Shown: positions 41,025-49,483 of the stretch, piece by piece | How the letters are laid out: each line of letters opens with the position of its first letter | How positions within the stretch are numbered: the stretch's first letter is position 1 | Source of the DNA: Candidatus Hydrogenedentota bacterium | Lineage (GTDB): Bacteria > Hydrogenedentota > Hydrogenedentia > Hydrogenedentales > SLHB01 | Direction of reading: 5' to 3' | NCBI GenBank assembly: GCA_029552745.1 | Contig: JAKPDK010000042.1 | Location: 124,001 to 188,000 of the forward strand | DNA length: 64,000 bases | The notes under the pieces: generated by a model | Seen by the model: the letters and a program-made list of their open reading frames with translations, nothing else | Told to the model about the DNA's origin: nothing | Database searches by the model: none | Made by a program: the position numbers and the translations under genes

Positions 41025-41813
41025 ATGCATCACAGTGTCGTTCTCAAAAAACTCCGCAATAATGAGCCCGTATGGTGTACCAAAACGAATCTGATCGATC
41101 CCAATGTTGTGGAGATCTACGGCCATTTGGGTATCCATTGCGTATGGCTGTGCATGGAACATATGGCAGTCGATTTCCAAACCGTACACAATCAAGTACG
41201 TGCCGCAAAAGCATTCGGCATGGACTCCATGGTTCGTGTCGCCAAAGGGTGTTATTCCGACTGGGTAAGACCTCTGGAAATGGACGCCACAGGACTGATG
41301 GTGCCTCATGTGATGTCGAGGAAAGAAGCCGAAGACATCGTCCGCATGACGCGCTTCCACCCCTGGGGGCGCCGTCCCTGGGAGGGCGGCAATTCCGACG
41401 GCGCCTTCGCGCTGTTGTCACCGGAAAAATACATTCGCTTCCAAAACGAGGAACGGTTCATCGTAATTCAAATTGAAGACAAAGAAGCCGTAGACTGCCT
41501 AGACGAGATCGTTCAAGTCGACCATATCGACGTCTTCTTCCTCGGACCTTGTGATCTGGCTCACAGTTACGGCTTTCCAGGTCAGATCGACCACCCCCTG
41601 GTACAAAAAGCCATCGACAAATTGGCCAATGCCTGCACAAAGTACAAGAAAAACTGGGGCATGCCGTGCTCACCCGAAACCGCCGGCCAACTCATCGAGT
41701 ACGGTGCCCGATTCCTTACCTGCGGCGCGGACATCTTAGCCATCACCGACTACTACCGAAATCTCCGACATGCCTTTGAAACCTTGGGGTTCACATTTTT
41801 GAGCCGTTTTTAA
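41025..41813 (+). CDS. HpcH/HpaI-family aldolase
   Basis: A 262-residue class II, metal-dependent aldolase of the HpcH/HpaI (citrate lyase-like) family, which splits 2-keto-4-hydroxy acids to pyruvate or 2-keto acids and an aldehyde. Motifs: LGIHCVWLCMEHMAVDF (catalytic histidine region), VRVAKGCYSDWVRPLEMDATGLMVPHV (substrate arginine, then Gly-rich loop), VIQIEDKEAVDCLDEI with the metal-binding glutamate, and FFLGPCDLAHSYG with the metal-binding aspartate. AAAGGGAT precedes ATG 41025. Single gene, divergent from ligA. The substrate (2-keto-3-deoxy acid, HKHD or other) cannot be told from sequence. Confidence 0.9.
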   Translation: MHHSVVLKKLRNNEPVWCTKTNLIDPNVVEIYGHLGIHCVWLCMEHMAVDFQTVHNQVRAAKAFGMDSMVRVAKGCYSDWVRPLEMDATGLMVPHVMSRKEAEDIVRMTRFHPWGRRPWEGGNSDGAFALLSPEKYIRFQNEERFIVIQIEDKEAVDCLDEIVQVDHIDVFFLGPCDLAHSYGFPGQIDHPLVQKAIDKLANACTKYKKNWGMPCSPETAGQLIEYGARFLTCGADILAITDYYRNLRHAFETLGFTFLSRF

Positions 41814-41829
41814 TAAATACAGAAGCTCA

Positions 41830-42034
41830 AAACGTTTGGCACTGCATCGGGGAGGCAGACCTAGGCTGATATGCCCGCTTGTCATTGCGAGGAACAAGTC
41901 CCTGAGTGACAAAGCAATCTCCCCGTGCTTTTGTAGGGACGCAACGCGTTGCGCCTTGTCCTGTCCGCGGGTTATAACCCCTGATACCTGAGGGGACTGC
42001 CACGTCGTGCCTACGGGCACTCCTCGCAATGACA
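41830..42034. repeat. Complete composite repeat element (flank module plus REP core)
   Basis: The best-preserved full copy: outer module AAACGTTTGGCACTGCATCG..CCTAGGCTGATATG at 41830-41874, then the core bounded by TGTCATTGCGAGGA and TCCTCGCAATGACA (41880-42034). The core holds a nested 'gtagggacgcaacgcgttgcgcc' palindrome. The other full copies are 52433-52628 and 60363-60556, the first of these with the flank on the opposite side in window orientation. It occupies most of the 383-base gap 41814-42196. Confidence 0.8.
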
Positions 42035-42162
42035 CCAGCGCCGCAGACGCTGTTTCCCGCCTATTCACTCAAGCCCCCCTCACAGGCTAAAAGCCCTCTC
42101 GTCAATTTCTTACCCAAATGGTCAAGAAATACAATAAGGTGATTTTAGTGCCGCAAATCGTG

Positions 42163-42168
42163 TATACT
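42163..42168 (+). promoter_or_regulatory. Candidate -10 element of the pRiA4b-ORF3-like gene
   Basis: TATACT at 42163-42168, 34 bases before the start codon; the -35 region is poor. Confidence 0.4.
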
Positions 42169-42196
42169 ATCCGTTCGCAATTGCAAGGAGGATCGA

Positions 42197-42802
42197 ATGG
42201 CAGGTGTGCGAAAATCCGTGAAATCTGGGAAAGCTAAGACGGTACCGAAACAGCCTAAAGTGCAAATATATGATATTAAGGTCGTGCTCGTGGGTAGCGA
42301 TCCACCCATTTGGCGCAGGTTTCAAGTCAGAAACGACATCACCTTGGATGTCTTGCACCAGACCATTCAAACCGTCATGGGGTGGCAAGATTGTCACATT
42401 CATGAGTTTCAGATCGATGACGCAGCATATGGCCCCGTCGATGCCGGCGGCTTGGAAGATGTAAAGGATGAACGCAAGGTACGTTTGTCAAAAGTAGTCA
42501 AGGAAGAAGGCGCCCGTTTTCGTTATGTCTACGATTTCGGAGACGATTGGGAACACGAACTCGTGGTGGAACGCATCTCCGAGCCCAGCAAGGCCGGTCG
42601 ATATCCCATTTGCTTGGATGGCGAAGGGGCATGTCCGCCCGAAGATTGCGGGGGCGTTTGGGGTTACTACGACATGTTACAGACTATCGAAGACCCAGCT
42701 GACCCCGAATATGAGGATGTGCTGGAATGGCTGGGCGATGCCTTCGATCCGGAATCTTTCGACATACGCCAGGTAAACGCCTCTTTGAAAAAACTGCAAT
42801 AA
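42197..42802 (+). CDS. Plasmid pRiA4b ORF-3 family protein
   Basis: A 201-residue protein of the PRiA4_ORF3 family, named after an Agrobacterium rhizogenes plasmid gene; the family function is unknown. Recognised from YDIKVVLVGSDPPIWRRFQV (the 'PPIWRR' signature), LDVLHQTIQTVMGWQDCHIHEF, FRYVYDFGDDWEHELVVE and YPICLDGEGACPPEDCGG. A Lys-rich leader of about 25 residues precedes the domain. GCAAGGAGGATCGA gives a strong ribosome site before ATG 42197. Such genes are often found in accessory or plasmid-derived DNA; here the gene stands next to a composite repeat, which may hint at past insertion. Confidence 0.93.
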   Translation: MAGVRKSVKSGKAKTVPKQPKVQIYDIKVVLVGSDPPIWRRFQVRNDITLDVLHQTIQTVMGWQDCHIHEFQIDDAAYGPVDAGGLEDVKDERKVRLSKVVKEEGARFRYVYDFGDDWEHELVVERISEPSKAGRYPICLDGEGACPPEDCGGVWGYYDMLQTIEDPADPEYEDVLEWLGDAFDPESFDIRQVNASLKKLQ

Positions 42803-42849
42803 ATCCCCCTTTAGAAATTAGCATTCTTTTGTAAACGAGGAAAGCCATT

Positions 42850-42981
42850 ATTACCATCGCCGTTGTTGATTTACCTCGTGATCAATTCATATCATACCGA
42901 TTGCAGTTGGCAGCAGGTTCTGCAAAGAAAGTGGTTACTTTAGAGCAAAAACTGCAGAACATCAGCGTGGAAAGGGTGTAA
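42850..42981 (+). CDS. Possible 43-codon ORF with ATT start before the Wzz-like gene
   Basis: The 182-base gap before the Wzz-like gene is open in one frame from 42835 to TAA 42979-42981. From ATT 42850 it would encode 43 residues of plausible composition: TIAVVDLPRDQFISYRLQ, then a basic-amphipathic end with VVTLEQKLQNISVERV. AGGAAAG lies 8 bases before this ATT. No ATG, GTG or well-placed TTG exists. It may be a small protein with a rare start, a gene remnant, or chance. The stop lies only 3 bases before the Wzz-like ATG. Confidence 0.25.
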   Translation: MTIAVVDLPRDQFISYRLQLAAGSAKKVVTLEQKLQNISVERV

Positions 42982-42984
42982 TTA

Positions 42985-44313
42985 ATGTCGTCTGATATAG
43001 TCGCGTCAACGACGCCGGAAAATAACGAAACCATCCGGTTGAGCCTGAAAACGGTCATACTAGCTCTCTGGGATTCCCGCAAACTGGTTGTGGCCAGCGT
43101 CGTCATCGCAGCGGTTGCCAGTGCGGTCATATCGCTCCTTCTCCCCGAAGAGTTCGAATCGAGCTCAACGGTCCTCGTAACTTCCGCGCCTTTTAAGAAT
43201 GTGCAGGAACAAACAGGGCTTTTCCCACGGACAATAGGTGTTCAAGACTATGCACTGCTCCTGATGCAAGATGCAGTCTTAAAAGAAGTCGTAGAGAAAG
43301 TAAACAGTGCAGGATTGTTGACGCCGGAACAGTTTGAAGAATTAAGCCGTCCAAGCGTCTTACGGAAAAAAATGGAAATCGAAGTTACCGTAAATGAAAA
43401 AACTGCTTACGGGACAAAGAACTCTCCCGCACTTTTACTCATTGCAAGGGGCCCCTCGCCCGAAATCGCCCAAGCACTAGCCCAAACCTGGGGCGAAGTC
43501 GCCCAAGAAAAGTCCATCGAACTTTTTAAAAAGAGCAAAGGAGATCAGGCCAGATATCTTTTGGAACAATCGGACACAACCAGAAAGCAGTGGACTCAAG
43601 TTCTGGACGCTCTAGAGAAAAATGAGGCCGCATTTAGTGAAGAAGAGGCAAAAAATCGACTACATGCAATGACGCAGTTGTACAGTGAATTGGAAAATGA
43701 CCGTTACAGGATTCTTATTGATATCGACAGTTCGAAAAAAGAAATTCAAGCCTTGGAAACAGAAATTTCGGGAGAAGAGCGAGTTTTGTCTTTATTTAAT
43801 TCTCCACCGATGACAGCCGTTTTCCTGGATAAAAAGCTAGTGCCACCAAGTCCCGGAAAAAATGAGAGCGTCGGATATTGGAGTGAAATACTTAACCCTC
43901 TCTATACCAGTCTTTCAGAGATTTTGGCACAACGAAAAGCTCAACTCGCTGGAAAAGAAGAAAGACTACTCTCTTTAGAACGTAATCTGAACGATCTAAA
44001 GAATAAAATAGAAGAACACCAAAAAGAGATGGCTAAATTCCGTCACGAAAAAAGACAACTGGAAATGGAAGAAAGCATTTCAAATAAATATTATCTTGAG
44101 CTTGCCAGTCAATACCAACAAGCAAAAATGGCAGAAGTGGAAGAACAGACCATGGCGGATATTCGTCTGGTAGCCGATGCCATAGCCCCCGATAGAAAGG
44201 TCGCCCCGCAAAGAACTCTCATTGTTATTCTGGCCGTTTTCTTGGCCTTCTCGGCAAGCGTTTGTTGGAGCATCGCGCGCCACGTCGTACACCACATCCT
44301 TGCCGGCACATAA
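42985..44313 (+). CDS. Wzz/GumC-type polysaccharide chain-length determinant
   Basis: A 442-residue polysaccharide co-polymerase. N-terminal helix (about 36-53, VVASVVIAAVASAVISLLL), a Wzz domain (LPEEFESSSTVLVTSAPFKN), a long periplasmic coiled coil (about 185-395), the PDRKVAPQRTLIV motif (Pro-rich) just before the second helix (about 405-430), and a short cytosolic end. It sets the length of, or helps export, a surface polysaccharide. It has no C-terminal tyrosine-kinase domain. GGAAAGGGTG precedes ATG 42985. The coding sequence is visibly more A-rich than its neighbours, a possible sign of transfer. It pairs functionally with the glycosylphosphotransferase at 45018-46493. Confidence 0.9.
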   Translation: MSSDIVASTTPENNETIRLSLKTVILALWDSRKLVVASVVIAAVASAVISLLLPEEFESSSTVLVTSAPFKNVQEQTGLFPRTIGVQDYALLLMQDAVLKEVVEKVNSAGLLTPEQFEELSRPSVLRKKMEIEVTVNEKTAYGTKNSPALLLIARGPSPEIAQALAQTWGEVAQEKSIELFKKSKGDQARYLLEQSDTTRKQWTQVLDALEKNEAAFSEEEAKNRLHAMTQLYSELENDRYRILIDIDSSKKEIQALETEISGEERVLSLFNSPPMTAVFLDKKLVPPSPGKNESVGYWSEILNPLYTSLSEILAQRKAQLAGKEERLLSLERNLNDLKNKIEEHQKEMAKFRHEKRQLEMEESISNKYYLELASQYQQAKMAEVEEQTMADIRLVADAIAPDRKVAPQRTLIVILAVFLAFSASVCWSIARHVVHHILAGT

Positions 44314-44346
44314 AAACACGGGAGGTATCGGCAGGAAAACAGCTTA

Positions 44347-45018
44347 TCAAGGGGTCTCGCTCAAGATTTGATCACGTTCCGCCTGTGCCTCCGCCATACG
44401 AATAGTCAGCTTGTCCGCCTCTTGATGTCGCCCGGCTTGGCGGTACGCGGCGATCAAACGATTCATGATTTCTATGTTCTTTGGGAACTTTTCGAGCTCC
44501 TCTTCCAACAGGGCAACGGCCTTCTCGAAATCGCCCACCTGAAGCCAGGCGATCGCCACATATCTCGGAAGATCCTTGGAAATCTGGCTGGAAGAAAGAA
44601 GTCGGCTCCCATATTCTGCCGCTTCCTTATACCGTTTGGCATTCATTAAACACCAAAAAAGACGCTCTTTTATCTTTATCAAATCAGGATTCAGCATTTC
44701 AGCGCGTCTGTACATCTCTGCCGCGTTGTCCCATTCCCGCCGGGCATAGTGGAGATGTCCCTCGATGTAATAAGGCTCAAAACGATTCGGGGCCAATGCC
44801 ATCGCTACGCGAAGTTCCCGGAGCGCCTCATCATACTCCTTGGCATAGATCAACTTATCCGCACGCGTCCAATGAAAAACCGGATTCTGATCCCGCCAAG
44901 TCGCCACCCGTTGCGCCAGTACCACATTACCCCCTATTCCAAGGGCTAAAAGAACAGCAAGCGCAATCACCCACGAACGAAACAGGCGAATGGCCTCTTT
45001 CCGCCAACGATCCGGCAT
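44347..45018 (-). CDS. Membrane-anchored TPR protein
   Basis: A 223-residue protein: short basic N-terminus, one transmembrane helix (about 14-36, SWVIALAVLLALGIGGNVVL), then at least four TPR-like repeats, for example ADKLIYAKEYDEALRELRVA and YPYYIEGHLHYARREWDNAA-type pairs, to the C-terminus facing the periplasm. TPR proteins of this layout act as scaffolds in exopolysaccharide secretion, similar in role to PelB or EpsE-associated proteins. Its ATG shares one base with the stop of the glycosylphosphotransferase gene, so the two are co-translated. Exact role unknown. Confidence 0.8.
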   Translation of the reverse strand: MPDRWRKEAIRLFRSWVIALAVLLALGIGGNVVLAQRVATWRDQNPVFHWTRADKLIYAKEYDEALRELRVAMALAPNRFEPYYIEGHLHYARREWDNAAEMYRRAEMLNPDLIKIKERLFWCLMNAKRYKEAAEYGSRLLSSSQISKDLPRYVAIAWLQVGDFEKAVALLEEELEKFPKNIEIMNRLIAAYRQAGRHQEADKLTIRMAEAQAERDQILSETP

Positions 45019-46493
45019 TATTGAGCCCCTTTCGCTCCCAAAACCACGCGAACCGTCGCTAGTAATATTTTCAGGTCCATCATAAAAGACAGATTACTGA
45101 TATAGAGCAAATCGTACCGCAGTCGGTCACTCGGATCAGATTCGTAAGAACCCAACACATGAGAAAGACTTGTAACACCAGGACGGACCAAAAGCCGCTT
45201 GTCAAAAAGCGGCCATTTCTTGCGAAACTCCTGATGAAAATGCGGACGTTCCGGTCGGGGACCAATCAAACTCATATCTCCACGCAACACGTTAATCAAT
45301 TGAGGGATCTCGTCGATTCGATGTTTCCGAAGGAACTTCCCAACAGGCGTGACGCGCTGGTCATTCGATTTCGCCCATACCGGACCCGTAGCGGCTTCCG
45401 CATTGGGAATCATCGTGCGAAATTTCAGAAGGTTAAAAGGCTTTCCATCCTTGCCCATGCGCTCCTGAGAATAAAAGACCGGCCCTGGGGAAGTTAACTT
45501 AATCGCCAAGGCTGCCACTACGCCCACCGGCAGAGCCAAAACAAGACCCAAAGCCGCTGCCGTAATATCAATAGCCCGTTTGACATACAAATAGAGTGAC
45601 ACCGGACGTTTGGGCGCAAATTCAATCAGCGGAATCCCACCAACAGCAGAAAAACGCGAAAAAGGAAAGAAAAAGGTATCTTCTAGTGCAGGATAAATAA
45701 AAATACGGTCATAAATCGCCATTGCGTGACTCAAAAGAGGAATCATTTCCTGACGGTTTTCTGGAGACACCACCAGAATCGCCTCGCTAGGAAAAATCAC
45801 ACGGTGTCCAGACCTAACATGCCGCGCAATCCGGTAAAACAACTCTTCCGAACAGTAATACGCCCCCCCAGGCGCCTCTTTGTTTGCCCGAATTTCATGA
45901 ATCAGGCGCGCCGCCGTTTCGGGTTCACCCAAGACATGAAAACTGCGCCTCATACTGGAAAGACGCGAAATAACGCTGGCGGCTCGATAGCGCTCTGCCC
46001 CAATAATCACTGCCCCCACTGCAGCCCCTGCCAAAATCTCGCGTATGGATAGGGCGCGTTGTTTTTCTTCAACAACATTTACCAGCACCAGCTCCAACAG
46101 GGCGCTCCAAAACAAAGCCAGCCATACATAGTAAGCCGAATCGAACTTATCCGTAAGACGCATCCGACGGTACGCGCCAAGTGCAGCTGCCACGACAACA
46201 AAAACACCCGTACACAGGATACGGTCGCGCTGCAGCATCCACATGTCTGCATAGATCAGGGTCTGCAGACGCAAAAACGTCCCAAAATTCAAAGCTATCC
46301 AGTAAAGTAAAGCGTCTGTCGCCACGAAAAGCGCCATCAGCGTAAATCGTTCTAAGCGCAGCGCTCTCGCAACAGTCCGGGGCTTAGGAAGCGCGTCAAC
46401 AGCCGCACGAACCCCCGCCGCATTCTCTCCCAAAAGAGAATTCGCGTCCAGACTTAACGAGCGATTATTCCCGCTTCGTTTCAATTCGTGCAC
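45018..46493 (-). CDS. Exopolysaccharide polyprenyl glycosylphosphotransferase
   Basis: A 491-residue initiating transferase (WbaP/WcaJ/EpsE type) that puts a sugar-1-phosphate on undecaprenyl phosphate. Four or five N-terminal helices (about 50-160), a Rossmann-like middle domain, one more helix near 310 (AALGLVLALPVGVVAALAIK), and the catalytic bacterial-sugar-transferase domain: TSPGPVFYSQERMGKDGKPF, LLKFRTMIPNAE, KFLRKHRIDEIPQLINVLRG (Asp-Glu pair), MSLIGPRPERPHF and RPGVTSLSHV. It starts synthesis of the polymer handled by the Wzz-like, flippase and ligase proteins. A minus-strand promoter may lie at 46507-46537. Confidence 0.94.
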   Translation of the reverse strand: MHELKRSGNNRSLSLDANSLLGENAAGVRAAVDALPKPRTVARALRLERFTLMALFVATDALLYWIALNFGTFLRLQTLIYADMWMLQRDRILCTGVFVVVAAALGAYRRMRLTDKFDSAYYVWLALFWSALLELVLVNVVEEKQRALSIREILAGAAVGAVIIGAERYRAASVISRLSSMRRSFHVLGEPETAARLIHEIRANKEAPGGAYYCSEELFYRIARHVRSGHRVIFPSEAILVVSPENRQEMIPLLSHAMAIYDRIFIYPALEDTFFFPFSRFSAVGGIPLIEFAPKRPVSLYLYVKRAIDITAAALGLVLALPVGVVAALAIKLTSPGPVFYSQERMGKDGKPFNLLKFRTMIPNAEAATGPVWAKSNDQRVTPVGKFLRKHRIDEIPQLINVLRGDMSLIGPRPERPHFHQEFRKKWPLFDKRLLVRPGVTSLSHVLGSYESDPSDRLRYDLLYISNLSFMMDLKILLATVRVVLGAKGAQ

Positions 46494-46506
46494 TCCTTCC
46501 TCTTAT

Positions 46507-46537
46507 TTTATACAATATAAGCAGCGGTAAATGCCAA
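46507..46537 (-). promoter_or_regulatory. Candidate promoter of the glycosylphosphotransferase-TPR pair
   Basis: TTGGCA (46532-46537) and TATAAA (46507-46512) on the minus strand with a long 19-base spacer; the AT-rich divergent gap (46494-46584) supports a promoter region though the exact box is uncertain. Confidence 0.35.
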
Positions 46538-46584
46538 TCTAATAATCATTTTCACGCAACCGAAAAAAGTGAGTTTTGAAAAAC

Positions 46585-47655
46585 ATGGTTTCCATTCGGC
46601 GCCTAAAAATACCTTATACCCAAGTTATTGGCTGGATAACGGCCTGGGCGATCTGCGTGTTTCTCTTATTGTCCGCACTTCAAGGCATTGCATTCATCCG
46701 CGACACCGTGCGACCCTTTGCAGGGTTTACATTCGAAAAAACAATCCGCCAGGCTCTTGATGCCGGCGATTACGTCCGGGCAACTCAGATCGCTTCCGGC
46801 GCCATGCGGGTATGGGTCGGCAGACAAGATGTCGACGGTATGGCACGATTACTACGAAGCCGCGCTGCCGCAGAAATGAACGACCTCACCAACGCACTGG
46901 AAGACTTGCGCGCCGCCGCAGCTTTTTGGAAAACACAACCATGGTACGTCACAGACTCCCTACAACAAGATGTCATATCTGCCTCCGCGCTTTTGGCGGA
47001 ACGTTTTTGCGCTAGAAACCAAATCGACCAAGCCTTTGCCGCCCTTTCCGCCGGTGCACGAGGCTCCACCGCGCCGGGGTTATTTCTCAAAAAAATGATG
47101 GAAACACTTAGCCAAGATACCAAGTCCAAACTGTGGCAAAAGGAACCCATACTACGTATCGAGGACTTCGAAACAAAGGAGGCACCCCCGATCGAACTGC
47201 GAGGTACACCGAACGTCTCAAAAAAGACCGGTCTTGACGACAACGTTCGTTTTGAAGGCAACCGCAGCGCCTTCCTTCAAGCACAACCATCGCAAGAGAC
47301 CACATTACGCGCCGCAGTGCGACTCCATCTACGTCTCAGTGCGGACGTACCATTTGGGATACGGTTCCGTGCCAACGCTTCAAATGCCGTTATCACCGGC
47401 GGAGGAATTCTATTTTGGGCGGATGGGCCTTTCCAGACACATACGTTAGCTCTGGAACCGAGAGACCCAGATGAAAAAGGTTGGTATTTGTTCGAGGCTC
47501 CCCCTAGCCTTCTCTATAGCAACCTGCCGGATGCGTTACAAGAGGCTCTCCGTCAGAACGACCTCGAGGTCTTGGACATCGAAGTCAGGGTCTCCCCAAA
47601 GGAACCTTTCACTCTGAACATAGACGCTGTTGACGTGTACCTACCACAACCCTAA
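46585..47655 (+). CDS. Membrane-anchored protein of unknown function with beta-sandwich C-terminus
   Basis: A 356-residue protein I do not recognise. One transmembrane helix near the N-terminus (about 15-38, ITAWAICVFLLLSALQG), then a helical region of TPR-like pairs (about 50-165: ALDAGDYVRATQIASGAMRVW, AAAEMNDLTNALEDLRAAAA), then from about 190 a strand-rich region resembling a carbohydrate-binding beta-sandwich (VRFEGNRSAFLQAQPSQET..., GILFWADGPFQTHTLALEP, FTLNIDAVDVYLP). ATG 46585 is chosen over a TTG three codons earlier. Divergent from the glycosylphosphotransferase and convergent with dnaX (14-base gap). Position suggests a part in polysaccharide export or modification. Confidence 0.6.
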   Translation: MVSIRRLKIPYTQVIGWITAWAICVFLLLSALQGIAFIRDTVRPFAGFTFEKTIRQALDAGDYVRATQIASGAMRVWVGRQDVDGMARLLRSRAAAEMNDLTNALEDLRAAAAFWKTQPWYVTDSLQQDVISASALLAERFCARNQIDQAFAALSAGARGSTAPGLFLKKMMETLSQDTKSKLWQKEPILRIEDFETKEAPPIELRGTPNVSKKTGLDDNVRFEGNRSAFLQAQPSQETTLRAAVRLHLRLSADVPFGIRFRANASNAVITGGGILFWADGPFQTHTLALEPRDPDEKGWYLFEAPPSLLYSNLPDALQEALRQNDLEVLDIEVRVSPKEPFTLNIDAVDVYLPQP

Positions 47656-47669
47656 GTCTCGTCTCGTAC

Positions 47670-49442
47670 CTAGGAACCATCCGCATCAGGCGACACGCCA
47701 TGCCTATGAACAGCAACTATCTCGCCCTTAAATATGTCCAATACCGATACTACATGCGGATTCTCCATCGCTTTTTGAACGAGGTCTTGAGGAACTTTCG
47801 TTGAAGGGAAAGATCTCGGCGATTTCTGTCTCGTGGGTTGGCTGGAAAACGCGCTGTCGCCTCCGCTTTCTTCTGTCATGCGGGTACATTCATAGCACGT
47901 AACATTTGCCGTAAGCCGTTGCAAAATGCGATCGACAAGCTCGTGACTCGAAGGTCGGTCGGCTAGTTCATACGATCGGTCGTGATAGGAAGCAAAGCGC
48001 AAAACTAGGGTCTGCTCTCGAACCCGGTCGGGCTGCCCATGTCCCAGCGCCACCGCAAGGCTCAAATTCTCCTTGGCAACACGATGCGTTACTGCCGCCC
48101 ACACCTCACGCAAATTATCTTGGTTTACAGTAACGCGAGCACTATCCCCCGTACCACGATCCTTGTCCTCTCCCGCACCGTTTGGTTCCGTTTTCTCCTC
48201 TGCGGCGGCTACCGACGTATTCAACCCGGTGGTCGCCGCCCGCCTAGGGTTTGGCGGAGATGCCCCCGGCGTTGCGCTTGTAACACCTCCCGCTCCGAGT
48301 TCCATCAATTTTTCAAGAACCGTATCAATGGAAACTTCCACAGCAACCTTAGAAATCCGGATCAGCGTGGTCTCCAAAAGAATCCGTTGCCCTAACTGCG
48401 AATGAAAATCCCGCAGCAGGTCCGCAAATTGTTCGATAAGCCGAATCAGGTCCGTCAATTTGAACTTTTCGGCACGCGCCTGCATTGCCGAAATCTCTTC
48501 CTCAGGCAAAGCAAGAAAAGCCGCTGGATCGGCCACCGTCTTACACACAAGTAGGTTGCGGAAATATTGAAGAACATCTTGCAAGAACTGATTGAGATCT
48601 TTGCCCCGAGCTACTACTTCCTCTACGATAGCAAGCTCCTTCTTGATATCTTTGGCGAGAATCGCGTCACAAAGATCATGAAACGTCTGCCAGTCGACCA
48701 GCCCCAATACCTCAAAAACGTCATGAAAAGTAATCTCATTGCCACTATAAGAAATAACTTGCTCCAAGATGCTTTCCGCGTCCCGAATGCTTCCGTCAGC
48801 AGCACGGGCAATCGCATGCAGCGCTTCCTCAGAACAGCGCACCCCTTCCGCATCCAAAATCCGCCGCAACATCGTCTTTACTGCGTCAAGACCAACCCGC
48901 CGAAAATCGTACCGCTGGCATCGTGACACAATTGTCGCGGGAACCTTGTGGGCTTCCGTGGTGGCAAGAATGAATACGGCGTGAGACGGCGGCTCTTCCA
49001 ACGTCTTCAGCAAAGCATTAAAAGCCGATGCGGATAATTGATGCACCTCGTCGATAATGTAAATCTTGTAACGAGAGCTCGACGGAACCATGCCCACATG
49101 CTCTCGAATCTCCCGGACATCTTCCACTTTGTTATTGGAAGCGCCGTCGATTTCCATCACGTCGATATTGTTTCCCGCGGCAATCGTCCGACAATTCTCG
49201 CACGTGCCACATGGCTCCGCAGTGGGCGCCGAAGAAGACAGGCAATTCAGCGCTTTCGCCAAAAGCCGCGCCGTGGTCGTCTTCCCAACCCCCCGAGTTC
49301 CAATGAAGAGATAGGCATGCGCGATTCGCCCAGAGCGAATACTGTTTTGAAGAGGTCGCGTGATATGGTCCTGGCCTACTACTTCCTCAAACCGCTGAGG
49401 CCTCCATTTGCGCGCCAAAACCAGATACGTTTCCTGCGCCAC
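47670..49442 (-). CDS. dnaX: DNA polymerase III subunit gamma/tau
   Basis: A 590-residue clamp-loader ATPase. N-terminus YLVLARKWRPQRFEEVVGQ, Walker A GTRGVGKTTTARLLAKAL, a zinc-binding CGTCENC cluster, Walker B IYIIDEVHQL, SRC motif TIVSRCQRYDF, then the collar domain (to about 360) and a low-complexity linker with a C-terminal tau-like region. GTG 49442 is the start: GAGGA lies seven bases upstream and the family begins at this point. A longer reading would run into the SRP RNA gene. The preceding SRP RNA gene is the same arrangement as scr-dnaX in Bacillus. The usual ybaB-recR genes do not follow; the next gene is convergent. Confidence 0.95.
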   Translation of the reverse strand: MAQETYLVLARKWRPQRFEEVVGQDHITRPLQNSIRSGRIAHAYLFIGTRGVGKTTTARLLAKALNCLSSSAPTAEPCGTCENCRTIAAGNNIDVMEIDGASNNKVEDVREIREHVGMVPSSSRYKIYIIDEVHQLSASAFNALLKTLEEPPSHAVFILATTEAHKVPATIVSRCQRYDFRRVGLDAVKTMLRRILDAEGVRCSEEALHAIARAADGSIRDAESILEQVISYSGNEITFHDVFEVLGLVDWQTFHDLCDAILAKDIKKELAIVEEVVARGKDLNQFLQDVLQYFRNLLVCKTVADPAAFLALPEEEISAMQARAEKFKLTDLIRLIEQFADLLRDFHSQLGQRILLETTLIRISKVAVEVSIDTVLEKLMELGAGGVTSATPGASPPNPRRAATTGLNTSVAAAEEKTEPNGAGEDKDRGTGDSARVTVNQDNLREVWAAVTHRVAKENLSLAVALGHGQPDRVREQTLVLRFASYHDRSYELADRPSSHELVDRILQRLTANVTCYECTRMTEESGGDSAFSSQPTRQKSPRSFPSTKVPQDLVQKAMENPHVVSVLDIFKGEIVAVHRHGVSPDADGS

Positions 49443-49483
49443 AACAATTCCTCTAGTGCCATGAAATAAACACAGGTGTAAAT

